Below, in pieces: positions 18,231-26,988 of a stretch of DNA of 64,000 nucleotides; the first letter of the stretch is position 1, and every line of letters starts with the position of its first letter. Below the pieces are notes generated by a model. That model searched no databases, had not been told where the DNA came from, and saw only the letters and a list, made by a program, of their open reading frames with translations. The position numbers and the translations under genes are program-made. Source of the DNA: Salinimicrobium catena. Lineage in GTDB: Bacteria > Bacteroidota > Bacteroidia > Flavobacteriales > Flavobacteriaceae. The stretch covers positions 310,001 to 374,000 of the forward strand of contig NZ_FNGG01000002.1 of the NCBI RefSeq assembly GCF_900102915.1, written 5' to 3'.

Positions 18231-21062
18231 CTAAATTAGCTCTTTTTGAAGAAACTGTGCAGTATAACTTTTCTTGTGTTTCGCTACTTCTTCGGGCGTA
18301 CCGGTAGCCACGACTTCCCCGCCATTCCTTCCGCCTTCATACCCGATATCAATGATATAATCTGCGATCTTGATCACGTCCAGGTTATGTTCTATAATAA
18401 GAACTGTATTTCCTTTATTGGTGAGTTTATTCAGCACCTCCATCAACACCCTGATATCTTCAAAATGGAGCCCTGTAGTGGGTTCATCAAGTATATAAAA
18501 GGTGTTACCGGTGTCTCTTTTTGAAAGCTCGGTGGCCAGTTTGATCCTTTGGGCTTCCCCACCCGAGAGAGTAGTGCTTTGCTGCCCAAGGGTGATATAT
18601 CCCAGGCCAACATCTTTAATGGTCTTTAATTTCCTGTATATCTTTGGAATGTTCTCAAAGAAGATTGTAGCTTCATTGATGGTCATTTCGAGTACATCTG
18701 AAATCGATTTCCCTTTATACCGAATTTCCAGCGTCTCCCGGTTGAATCGTTTTCCCTGGCAGGTCTCACATTCCACGTAAACATCGGGCAGGAAATTCAT
18801 TTCAATTACCCGCAGGCCTCCGCCTTTACAGGTTTCACACCTTCCGCCTTTGACGTTGAAACTGAAGCGTCCTGGTTTATACCCCCTTATCATGGCCTCA
18901 GGTGTCTTGGCAAAAAGACTTCTCACTTCAGAAAAAACACCTGTGTAAGTCGCAGGATTGGAGCGAGGTGTGCGGCCAATGGGCGTCTGGTTAATATCTA
19001 TAACCTTATCGATGTGTTCCAGGCCTTTGATGCGCGTATAAGGCATCGGCTTTTTTACTCCGTTAAAATAATGAGCATTCATAATAGGGTAGAGGGTCTC
19101 GTTAATAAGAGTAGACTTCCCGCTTCCCGAAACTCCCGTCACGGCGATCATCTTTCCCAATGGAAAAGTGACCGAAACGTTTTTGAGGTTATTCCCGGTG
19201 GCTCCTATTAACTCTATGCTTTTGCCATTTCCCTTACGCCTTTTCTTCGGAACTTCGATCTCCATGCTGCCGTTAAGATAATTGGCGGTAATGGTATCGT
19301 GCTTCCTGATCTCCTCAGGGGTGCCCTGGCTGATGATCTCTCCGCCATGCCTTCCCGCTTCGGGGCCTATATCAATAACATGGTCCGCACGTTCTATCAT
19401 GTCCTTATCATGCTCCACCACAAGTACCGAATTTCCCAGATCCCTCAGGGACACGAGGGAATTGATCAGTTTCTCATTGTCCCGCTGATGCAGCCCTATA
19501 CTCGGCTCATCCAGGATATAAAGAACCCCTACAAGCTGAGAACCGATCTGGGTGGCCAGCCTAATACGCTGCGCTTCACCTCCCGAAAGAGTTTTTGATC
19601 CGCGATTCAGTGAAAGATAATCCAGCCCAACATTCAGGAGAAACTGTAATCTTACGTTTATTTCCTTAATGACTTCGGAAGCGATCTTCTTTTGCTTTTC
19701 AGTCAGTTCAGGTTCTAATTCCTTAAACCATTCGGCAAGGTGAACGATATCTTTTTCAGCGAGGTCGGCAATGCTTTTTTCGTTTATCTTGAAATAGAGG
19801 GACTCCTTTTTTAATCGGCTGCCGTTACATTCGGGGCAAACGATCTTGTCCATATATTCCTTCGCCCATCGGCGTAAGGAGGTAGATTCATTCTTGTTGT
19901 AAGTTTCCTCAATGAAACTGGCCACCCCTTCAAAATCTATTTTTAGGTCGCGGGTTATTCCAAGAGTTTTCGATTCTTTGGAGAATTTTTCCTTTCCGCC
20001 GTAAAGGATCATTTCAAGAGCTTCTGCAGGAATGTCTTTTATGGGATCATTAAGAGAGAATTCAAAGCGCTCAGCGATCATTTCAAGCTGTTTGAAGATC
20101 CAGTTTTTCTTTTGCGGACCATGCGGAGCAAGCGCGCCTTTTTTGATGCTCAGGCTTTTGTCGGGCACGATCTTATCGGGATTAACTTTGTGAAGGGTCC
20201 CTATGCCGTTACAAACCGGGCAGGCTCCTTTTGGAGAGTTGAAAGAAAAATTATTGGGTTCCGGGTTAGGATAGGAGATGCCGGTAGTAGGACACATCAG
20301 GTTTCGGCTGAAGTATTTTAGCTCTTCAGAATCCTGTTCCAGGATCATCAAAACATCATCACCGTGGTACATGGCGGTCTTGATGCTCTCGCTAAGCCGA
20401 TTTTCGACCTCTTCTTTAGAAGTGATCTTTAGCCTATCCACAACGATCTCGATATCGTGGGTCTTGTAGCGGTCCAGTTTCATACCCTTTACGATATCCC
20501 GAATTTCCCCATCGACTCTTACCTTAACAAAGCCCTGTTTGGCGATCTGCTCAAAAAGCTCACGATAATGCCCTTTTCTGGACCTAATTACCGGCGCAAG
20601 TACGTTTACTTTTTTATTTGTAAATTTTTCAATAATGAGTTCGCGAATTTGTTCATCTCCGTAGCTCACCATTTTCTCACCCGTATTGTAGCTGTAGGCA
20701 TCACTGGCCCGTGCGTATAACAACCTGAGAAAGTCATAGATCTCTGTAATGGTTCCTACAGTACTGCGGGGACTTTTACTGGTGGTTTTCTGTTCGATCG
20801 CGATCACCGGGGAAAGCCCGTCTATCTTGTCTACATCGGGTCGTTCGAGTCCTCCAAGGAATTGCCGGGCATAAGCAGAAAAAGTTTCGATATACCTGCG
20901 CTGGCCTTCGGCATAAATAGTGTCGAAAGCAAGGGAAGATTTTCCGGAGCCGGAAAGGCCGGTGATGACCACTAACTTTTCGCGGGGTATTCGTATATCA
21001 ATATTCTTTAGGTTGTGAACTCGCGCCCCTAAAATCTCAATATATTCTTCAGTAACAGCCAT
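18231..21062 (-). CDS. uvrA: Excinuclease ABC subunit A
   Basis: DNA-damage recognition ATPase of nucleotide excision repair. Two ABC ATPase halves are visible: Walker [10 protein letters not shown] near the N-terminus and GVSGSGKST near residue 645, each with an LSGGEAQRI signature. Zinc-binding CxxC modules are present ([25 protein letters not shown] with CETCQGKRF). An upstream in-frame TTG would add four residues; the ATG at 21062 gives 943 residues, the usual UvrA length, and places a TACCTTTG -7 element 18 bp upstream. Confidence 0.97.
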   Translation of the reverse strand: MAVTEEYIEILGARVHNLKNIDIRIPREKLVVITGLSGSGKSSLAFDTIYAEGQRRYIETFSAYARQFLGGLERPDVDKIDGLSPVIAIEQKTTSKSPRSTVGTITEIYDFLRLLYARASDAYSYNTGEKMVSYGDEQIRELIIEKFTNKKVNVLAPVIRSRKGHYRELFEQIAKQGFVKVRVDGEIRDIVKGMKLDRYKTHDIEIVVDRLKITSKEEVENRLSESIKTAMYHGDDVLMILEQDSEELKYFSRNLMCPTTGISYPNPEPNNFSFNSPKGACPVCNGIGTLHKVNPDKIVPDKSLSIKKGALAPHGPQKKNWIFKQLEMIAERFEFSLNDPIKDIPAEALEMILYGGKEKFSKESKTLGITRDLKIDFEGVASFIEETYNKNESTSLRRWAKEYMDKIVCPECNGSRLKKESLYFKINEKSIADLAEKDIVHLAEWFKELEPELTEKQKKIASEVIKEINVRLQFLLNVGLDYLSLNRGSKTLSGGEAQRIRLATQIGSQLVGVLYILDEPSIGLHQRDNEKLINSLVSLRDLGNSVLVVEHDKDMIERADHVIDIGPEAGRHGGEIISQGTPEEIRKHDTITANYLNGSMEIEVPKKRRKGNGKSIELIGATGNNLKNVSVTFPLGKMIAVTGVSGSGKSTLINETLYPIMNAHYFNGVKKPMPYTRIKGLEHIDKVIDINQTPIGRTPRSNPATYTGVFSEVRSLFAKTPEAMIRGYKPGRFSFNVKGGRCETCKGGGLRVIEMNFLPDVYVECETCQGKRFNRETLEIRYKGKSISDVLEMTINEATIFFENIPKIYRKLKTIKDVGLGYITLGQQSTTLSGGEAQRIKLATELSKRDTGNTFYILDEPTTGLHFEDIRVLMEVLNKLTNKGNTVLIIEHNLDVIKIADYIIDIGYEGGRNGGEVVATGTPEEVAKHKKSYTAQFLQKELI

Positions 21063-21079
21063 AAATTTATTCAAGAGGG

Positions 21080-21087
21080 CAAAGGTA
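21080..21087 (-). promoter_or_regulatory. Candidate -7 element (TACCTTTG) for uvrA
   Basis: Read on the minus strand it is TACCTTTG, matching TAnnTTTG, 18 bases before the uvrA ATG. No convincing -33 element was seen, nor a LexA-like box. Confidence 0.5.
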
Positions 21088-21457
21088 CTGAAACTGTATA
21101 AATTAATAAAGCAGCCCCTATCTCTGTTAAACTATTGATAAGACCTCTTAAACTATTGAAAAGGCTTCCTACAAATCAAAATCTTTTTCCTTCCAATTTT
21201 ATCATAAACCTACGCTTAAAGGATAAAAATTTTCATAATTAAACATAATATGGTGGATAAAATGCAATTTTAACTTATTAATTGTCAGAGTAATACCACG
21301 TAAAATTAGCATTAATTTTAAACTAGAAGACCTACCTTTATCCTTGTAATCAGGGAGTTATCCCTGGCTTTGTCCCTCTACAACCGCTTTTTGGAGCATG
21401 GTGTGTATGAAACTTCCTTAGTAGGAAGATAATGTAAAAAATGGTTGACAAAATACT
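21088..21457. other. Intergenic region between uvrA and the LuxR-type regulator
   Basis: About 370 bp, strongly AT-rich, with no plausible ORF. It must hold the promoter of the regulator gene. A short inverted repeat CAGGGA-GTTA-TCCCTG lies at 21351-21366, about 90 bases before the start codon, and could be an operator or the base of a leader hairpin. No T-run follows it. Confidence 0.5.
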
Positions 21458-22456
21458 ATGGAAAAGAAACAACTACTACTAATTACCAAGAACACAAATT
21501 TAACCTCTGACCTAGATAATGAAGCCTGTCAATTTTACGAGATAACTACCGTAAAAAGCATTCATGCAGGTTATCCTTTAGCACTTAGTTATCTTCCAGA
21601 TGTCGTGGTTATAGATCATTCTTCCCTTGGGCCCGATTCCTTACGCAGCCTAACGAACTTTAAATCTACTCATTTTCTAAATAAAAGCTTTCTCTTTCTT
21701 CTGGTGAGCCCTGAAGACAGACCTTTTATAAATAAAAAGATCAAAGATCAAGTAGACGGGATCCTGCAGGCTAGAACTAACTGTAAGGACCTTGTTGAGC
21801 AAATTGAGGACACCATAAAAATGAAGCGCTGTTTGACCAATTATTGGAAAGATGCTTTTATGGGCCTTTTCAACTTATTGGGAAATCCTGTGATCCTTCT
21901 CCAGGATGAGAAAATCATTGCTATGAACGACGCCTTTAAAAGGGATTTCTTTGTTGCTAAACCACACCAAATGAGACTGTCAAATCTTATGACAGAGCAA
22001 AATCAATTGAAGATCAAGGAAACCCTACGCAAATTTGATAAAAGCAAACATATGAAAGCCAGTACTACTGCGGCATTGCAGATGAATGGCAAATTAAGGG
22101 AAGCCAAGATCACCTTTTCCAAACTGGATAAGAATCTGAGAGGCCAGTTGGTCATGATGATCAACTTAACCGGAAAAGAACTTCCTATCAACGAAGAAAT
22201 TGGTTCTTCTTCCCCTGAAATAGAAAATTGTTTTTCCAATTCTAATGATCATGAGGAAAGGGAATTCACCAAAAGGGAGAAAGAAGTGATCACCTTATTA
22301 TGTAAAGGTTATAAAACAAAAGAAATTTCTGAAGCGCTGTGTATCTCTACCAAGACCATAGAGAAACACCGCTCCAATATTATCAAAAGAACCCATTCAG
22401 GAACTATTGTCGAGAGCATTGTTTTCGCTCTTAACCATAATATGATAGAGATCTAA
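21458..22456 (+). CDS. LuxR-type transcriptional regulator with receiver-like and PAS-like domains
   Basis: A 332-residue regulator. Residues about 1-125 resemble a response-regulator receiver fold: the Asp of VVVID is at the phospho-acceptor position, but the N-terminal acidic pair is not obvious, so it may be an atypical receiver. Residues about 140-245 look like a PAS domain (NPVILLQDEKIIAMNDAF). The C-terminal 65 residues are a LuxR HTH (LTKREKEVITLLCKGYKTKEISEAL, STKTIEKHRSNI). It is the gene immediately upstream of, and codirectional with, four paralogous lipoprotein genes, so it is a candidate regulator of them. No cognate kinase is adjacent. Confidence 0.82.
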   Translation: MEKKQLLLITKNTNLTSDLDNEACQFYEITTVKSIHAGYPLALSYLPDVVVIDHSSLGPDSLRSLTNFKSTHFLNKSFLFLLVSPEDRPFINKKIKDQVDGILQARTNCKDLVEQIEDTIKMKRCLTNYWKDAFMGLFNLLGNPVILLQDEKIIAMNDAFKRDFFVAKPHQMRLSNLMTEQNQLKIKETLRKFDKSKHMKASTTAALQMNGKLREAKITFSKLDKNLRGQLVMMINLTGKELPINEEIGSSSPEIENCFSNSNDHEEREFTKREKEVITLLCKGYKTKEISEALCISTKTIEKHRSNIIKRTHSGTIVESIVFALNHNMIEI

Positions 22457-22541
22457 AAAATAGGGGTTTTTCCCCATTGATGAGGATTAGGATAAATCCT
22501 ACATTTAAAATGCTTGTAAGAAAAGCACAAAATGAAGTTTA

Positions 22542-22573
22542 TTAACCATTCTAATATTTATTAATCAAAAACC
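22542..22573 (+). promoter_or_regulatory. Shared AT-rich leader element, copy 1
   Basis: TTAACCATTCTAAT then TTAATCAAAAACC lies 10 bases before the ATG at 22583. Closely similar sequences precede the next three paralogous genes. Confidence 0.6.
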
Positions 22574-22582
22574 TTTTCAATT

Positions 22583-24295
22583 ATGAAGAAAATTAAATTA
22601 TTCTTTGCGTTTATGGGGGTATTCGCATTGTTGTTTTACGCCTGTAGTAAGGACGAAAATAACGTGAATCCTGATGAGAAAGCAACTTTGTCTTTTGGGG
22701 CAATAGTACAGGATCTGGCAAATAAATCTGCCAATAAACAGGAGATCGGAGATATACCGGCGTGTAGTGATGATGACGCCGCTTATGTGGAGATCATCTT
22801 GATGCAGGGAGATCAGGCAGTTGTAGGAGCTGAAGGAGCTCCCTTTAGAGTAGATCTTGTTTCGGGACAGGTGTTTACAGAAGAAGTTCCCGAACTGGAA
22901 CTTGACCCTGGAACTTACTCACTGGAACATTTTGCGGTTTACAACGAAGGGGGAGAACTTATCTGGTTAGCGCCAAAAGGAGGAGTTTTAGCTGATTTCG
23001 TTGATAACGCACTACCATTAAGTATAAACCTGGGAGCAGGGGTTAAAAAGTATGTTGATGTTTCTGTTTTGTGTTATGACGACAGGGATGTGAACCAGTA
23101 CGGATATTTGTTCTTTGAACTTGATGCTACAGAGGCTGTAGAATTCTGCTTCTTTGCTAACTACTGTCCACCTGGAGAAGATGGAAAACACTACACCGCC
23201 AATTATAGCGTAAACATCTGGTGGGGAACTGACGCCACAGGAACTCCATTATATACCGGTGTTACACCTGTAACCGGAGTGAATGAGGACGGAGATTATT
23301 TTGCCGAGCCAGCATGTTTCGTATTACCAGACAATGATGATCTAAACACACCATATCTATATTATGAAGTAACACTTCTTGATTGGCCAGATAACTACGG
23401 AACTGTCGCTCCGGGAACTGTGATTTCAGGTACGCTTACCGCTCAGGATATCATGGATAATTTTGATGGAGAAAATAACGTCAACTATGAACACCTAAGG
23501 TTCAACTGTGATGGTGAAACCCCACCTCCGGGCGATGATGATGACGATGGTGTGCCTAATGATGATGACAACTGTCCTTTGATTCCTAATCCAGACCAGG
23601 CAAACTCAGATGATGATAGCCATGGTGATGCATGTGATAATTGTCCACTAGACACTAATGAAGATCAGGCAGACACTGATGAAGACGGAGTAGGAGATGA
23701 ATGTGATATCTGCCCAGGCTATGATGATGCTGCAGACATGGATGAAGACGGTATACCTGACGATTGCGATAATTGTCCAAATGTGTGGAATCCAACACAA
23801 CTTGATACTGACGGAGATGGTGAAGGAAATGCCTGTGATCAAACCCCAGGTGGAGATAACGGTGGAGATACCGGAGATGTAGTGGAAAACTGCGAAACTG
23901 CTATTATGTATGGTGACACTACCTTCTGGGATCTAGGATTAGCCAATAACCGTTGGGGATGGGCTGAACACGTAGGTGTTGGCGAAGATGGAACCAATGG
24001 TCCTGGCGTTTATCAAATTTGGGCAGCAGCCGGACAAAATGATTTGGAAAAAGGTTACTGGGTAGGTAATGTGACCGTTACTGCAGAAGGTGATGAATAC
24101 ACAATTGAACTTGAAGCATTTGAGGGTAATGAATTCAGTGATATTCATGTTTATATAGGCGAAGCCGAACCTACTACCTCAGCTCCTGGTCAGTTCGATA
24201 ATACTGATGAAGACGGAATGAGCTATTCATTTACTGATGAAGATGGAGGCGGATTCTGGCTGATAGTTCATGTACAGGCTTGTCCTGCAGACTAA
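22583..24295 (+). CDS. Paralogous surface lipoprotein with thrombospondin type 3 repeats
   Basis: A 570-residue lipoprotein, second member of the family. Lipobox FYAC at residue 21 is followed by SKDEN, close to the surface-export signal. The family N-domain (about 34-312) includes [43 protein letters not shown] and HLRFNC. Residues about 318-422 are thrombospondin type 3 calcium-binding repeats. The C-terminal 140 residues (about 430-570) form a separate domain beginning [16 protein letters not shown] with a NRWGW motif, similar to C-terminal modules I recall from other Bacteroidetes secreted proteins; function unknown. It begins a run of four tandem paralogues downstream of a LuxR regulator. 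Confidence 0.78.
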   Translation: MKKIKLFFAFMGVFALLFYACSKDENNVNPDEKATLSFGAIVQDLANKSANKQEIGDIPACSDDDAAYVEIILMQGDQAVVGAEGAPFRVDLVSGQVFTEEVPELELDPGTYSLEHFAVYNEGGELIWLAPKGGVLADFVDNALPLSINLGAGVKKYVDVSVLCYDDRDVNQYGYLFFELDATEAVEFCFFANYCPPGEDGKHYTANYSVNIWWGTDATGTPLYTGVTPVTGVNEDGDYFAEPACFVLPDNDDLNTPYLYYEVTLLDWPDNYGTVAPGTVISGTLTAQDIMDNFDGENNVNYEHLRFNCDGETPPPGDDDDDGVPNDDDNCPLIPNPDQANSDDDSHGDACDNCPLDTNEDQADTDEDGVGDECDICPGYDDAADMDEDGIPDDCDNCPNVWNPTQLDTDGDGEGNACDQTPGGDNGGDTGDVVENCETAIMYGDTTFWDLGLANNRWGWAEHVGVGEDGTNGPGVYQIWAAAGQNDLEKGYWVGNVTVTAEGDEYTIELEAFEGNEFSDIHVYIGEAEPTTSAPGQFDNTDEDGMSYSFTDEDGGGFWLIVHVQACPAD

Positions 24296-24306
24296 TAGAT
24301 TAAATA

Positions 24307-24333
24307 AACTGCACCGGGTTTCCCGGTGCAGTT
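24307..24333 (+). terminator. Strong hairpin after the first tandem lipoprotein
   Basis: Exact 12-base arms AACTGCACCGGG and CCCGGTGCAGTT around TTT, 11 bases after the stop codon. There is no following T-run, so it may act as a partial terminator or an mRNA 3'-end stabiliser. Confidence 0.6.
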
Positions 24334-24376
24334 AAACAAACGCCCCGAGTTACGTGAGGCTTAAAAAAGGAATTAT

Positions 24377-24403
24377 TTAACCATTATATATTAATCAAAA
24401 ACC
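24377..24403 (+). promoter_or_regulatory. Shared AT-rich leader element, copy 2
   Basis: TTAACCATTATATATTAATC followed by AAAAACC, 10 bases before the ATG at 24413; the same element as upstream of the other tandem paralogues. Confidence 0.6.
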
Positions 24404-24412
24404 AAAATTCTT

Positions 24413-25837
24413 ATGAAAACAATTTCAAGCTACTTATGTTTAATCGCAATGTTCGCATTGGTCTTTACTTCATGTAGTAAAGATGAACCAGCTGTTGCTG
24501 ACGACAGCTCAAACAAAGCCAGCCTATCATTTGGGGCTATTGTAAATGACCTCGCTTCAAAATCAGGTAACAAGCAAACCACCACAGATGATCTGCCGGT
24601 ATGTACAGAAGACACCCCGGCCTATGTAGAAGTTGTTCTTTCCCAGGGAGGAACGGCTGTAGTGGGATCAACAGATGCTCCTTTTAGAGTAAATCTGGTT
24701 GCAGGACAGGTTTTTACTGAAGAAGTGCCTGAACTGGAGTTGGAGCCTGGTACTTATTCTCTTGATCACTTTATGGTATACAATGACGCAGATGAATTGA
24801 TCTGGGTTGCACCAAAAGGTGGCGTGTTGGCAGACTTTATCGATAACCCACTGCCAATGGACATCAATCTTGGAGCAGGAGTTAAAAAGTATGTTGACGT
24901 TTCTGTTCTTTGCTACGATGACAGGGATGTTAACGAATATGGATACCAGTTCTTCGATATCGACACTAACGAGGCGATAGAGTTCTGTATCTTCGGTAAC
25001 TATTGCCCACCATCTGGAAGACACTATCCTGCTGAATACAGCGTGAGTGTATGGTCAGGAACCAGTGCCGCAGGAGCTCCTCTTTATACCAATGTTTCTA
25101 ATGAAACCGGGTACTACGAAAATGGAGACTTCTATGCAGAACCACTTTGCTTTGCTCTTCCGGACAAAGAAGGTGTTGATAACTACTACTTCGAGATCAC
25201 ATTAAGATCATCTGATGAATATGGAGAAGTAACTGAGAGAGTTATCAGAACCGGATCTATAACAGATGATATTGTAAAAGCTTTCTTTGATGGTGATAAC
25301 AATCTTGATTACTATCACTTTAGAGAAGGTGAAGGATGTGGAGATGATTCTGCACCGATCTTTGAAGATCCTGAGTCTGAAGCAGATTACTACAAGACTT
25401 GTGCTTATCCAATGAACGATAGCAAGTCAGTTGCTTTGACCTACCTTGAAGTACAGGGTAACACTTTAAAAGCAACAGTTCTTGCGGCAGGTGTTACTCC
25501 AAACCAGCAACATGCACAACACCTTCACGGATTTGAAGATGGAACTAATTCAACTTGTCCACCTATGGAAGCCGATGAAAATGGAGATGGTTGGATCAGT
25601 CTGGAAGAAGGTGCGCCTTATTACGGAGCACCCAAACTTTTCCTCGACAATGAAGATGGGTCATTCCCGGCTGCCAGTGCACAAGGTTTTTATACCTATA
25701 CAAGAACTTTCGACCTAAACGGAATGAACTTACCGGCATGGGAAGATATGTCTGTAGTAGTTCACGGCGGTAATGCAGGAGGAGAATACATAGGAAACCT
25801 TCCTGTAGCTTGTGGAGAAGTTTCAAACTTAGACTAG
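24413..25837 (+). CDS. Paralogous surface lipoprotein with SOD/CHRD-like C-terminal domain
   Basis: A 474-residue lipoprotein, third family member (lipobox FTSC, then SKDEP). The family N-domain occupies about residues 36-305. The C-terminal 150 residues differ from all siblings: HAQHLHG (about residue 366), an EF-hand-like loop DENGDGWISLEE (about 386-397), VVVHGG (about 448) and a near-terminal ACGEV. The order HxxHxHG, VHG, ACG resembles CHRD or Cu/Zn superoxide dismutase-like folds, but the full set of metal ligands of an active dismutase is not evident. A metal- or calcium-binding surface domain is likely; activity is not claimed. Confidence 0.75.
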   Translation: MKTISSYLCLIAMFALVFTSCSKDEPAVADDSSNKASLSFGAIVNDLASKSGNKQTTTDDLPVCTEDTPAYVEVVLSQGGTAVVGSTDAPFRVNLVAGQVFTEEVPELELEPGTYSLDHFMVYNDADELIWVAPKGGVLADFIDNPLPMDINLGAGVKKYVDVSVLCYDDRDVNEYGYQFFDIDTNEAIEFCIFGNYCPPSGRHYPAEYSVSVWSGTSAAGAPLYTNVSNETGYYENGDFYAEPLCFALPDKEGVDNYYFEITLRSSDEYGEVTERVIRTGSITDDIVKAFFDGDNNLDYYHFREGEGCGDDSAPIFEDPESEADYYKTCAYPMNDSKSVALTYLEVQGNTLKATVLAAGVTPNQQHAQHLHGFEDGTNSTCPPMEADENGDGWISLEEGAPYYGAPKLFLDNEDGSFPAASAQGFYTYTRTFDLNGMNLPAWEDMSVVVHGGNAGGEYIGNLPVACGEVSNLD

Positions 25838-25843
25838 TAAAGT

Positions 25844-25877
25844 AAAGAGGCCAAAAGGCAACTTTTGGCCTCTTTTT
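25844..25877 (+). terminator. Rho-independent terminator after the second tandem lipoprotein
   Basis: Exact 14-base arms AAAGAGGCCAAAAG and CTTTTGGCCTCTTT around GCAA, followed by additional T. It begins 7 bases after the stop codon. Confidence 0.85.
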
Positions 25878-25894
25878 AAAAAGTGAACTAATAA

Positions 25895-25923
25895 TTAACC
25901 ATTCTAAATATTAATCAAAAACC
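25895..25923 (+). promoter_or_regulatory. Shared AT-rich leader element, copy 3
   Basis: TTAACCATTCTAAATATTAA then TCAAAAACC, 10 bases before the ATG at 25933. Because a strong terminator lies just upstream, this copy suggests each gene has its own promoter. Confidence 0.6.
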
Positions 25924-25932
25924 AATTATCTA

Positions 25933-26871
25933 ATGAAAACTTTTAAAACCTATGTAAGCTTTTTGGCAATTTTTGCAATGCTTTTCACCTCTTGTAGCAA
26001 AGATGAAGACACTGCAGTAAACCCCGAATCTGACAAAGCCAGTCTCTCTTTCGGAGCACTGGTAGAAGACCTCACTAATGAATCTTCCAACAAACAATCT
26101 ACTGATGTTATAGGAGACCTTCCTTTTTGTACCGATGATACTGCTGCTTATGTAGAGATCGTACTTATGCAGGGAGATACTGAAATAGTGGGAACCGAAG
26201 CGGAACCTTTCAGAGTTGACCTGGTAGCAGGACAATTATTCACTAAAGAAGTTTCTGAACTGGAACTAGATCCAGGAGCTTACTCTTTAGAGCACTTCGC
26301 AGTTTACAATGCAGAAGGTGCTTTGATCTGGCTAGCACCAAGAGCTGACGGTACTTTGGCTCAGTTTGTAGACAATGCACTTCCTTTGGATATCAATCTT
26401 GGAGCCGGAGTTAAGAAGTATGTAGATGTTTCTGTTATCTGCTATGATGACCGTGACGTAAACCAATATGGTTATATGTTCTTTGAACTGGACATCAACA
26501 GAGCCTTTGAATACTGCTTCTTTGCAAACTACTGTACTCCTGAAGGACGTCACTATCCAGCCCATTATTCTGTAGATATTTCTATAGATGGAAATGTTAT
26601 CTACAGTGGAGTAGTGAATACTACCGGAACTAATGAGGACGGTGATTTCTATGCAGACCCATTATGTTTCGCTCTTCCAGATCTTGCTGAATATGGTGAT
26701 GATGAAGAGTATATTGACTATACAGTAACCCTACTAGACTGGGAAGGTGCTTATGGAGATGTTGACCAAATGGAGATCAGCGGAAGCCTGAGCAGAGCTG
26801 AAGTGATGGCGAAATTTGACGGAACCGAAGCAGTGGAATATGACCACCTGAGATTCGGATGTGATCAATAA
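25933..26871 (+). CDS. Paralogous surface lipoprotein, N-domain only
   Basis: A 312-residue lipoprotein and the shortest family member. Lipobox FTSC is followed by SKDEDT, an excellent match to the Bacteroidetes surface-export signal. Nearly the whole mature protein is the family N-domain ([22 protein letters not shown]-like segment, [31 protein letters not shown]) and it stops where siblings continue into calcium repeats or other modules. It defines the domain boundary at about residue 310. It is most similar to the next gene, with several long identical peptides, which suggests recent duplication. Function unknown. Confidence 0.78.
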   Translation: MKTFKTYVSFLAIFAMLFTSCSKDEDTAVNPESDKASLSFGALVEDLTNESSNKQSTDVIGDLPFCTDDTAAYVEIVLMQGDTEIVGTEAEPFRVDLVAGQLFTKEVSELELDPGAYSLEHFAVYNAEGALIWLAPRADGTLAQFVDNALPLDINLGAGVKKYVDVSVICYDDRDVNQYGYMFFELDINRAFEYCFFANYCTPEGRHYPAHYSVDISIDGNVIYSGVVNTTGTNEDGDFYADPLCFALPDLAEYGDDEEYIDYTVTLLDWEGAYGDVDQMEISGSLSRAEVMAKFDGTEAVEYDHLRFGCDQ

Positions 26872-26949
26872 GATCATTGAATAAATGGAATTTCTGACGG
26901 GTGGAAAGCTATTGCTTATCCGCCTGTTGGAGCTTCCATATTATAAAAA

Positions 26950-26979
26950 TTAACCATTCTAATAATTATTAATTAAAAC
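26950..26979 (+). promoter_or_regulatory. Shared AT-rich leader element, copy 4
   Basis: TTAACCATTCTAATAATTAT then TAATTAAAAC, 9-10 bases before the ATG at 26989. Slightly diverged from the other copies at the 3' part. Confidence 0.55.
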
Positions 26980-26988
26980 TAACAGACT

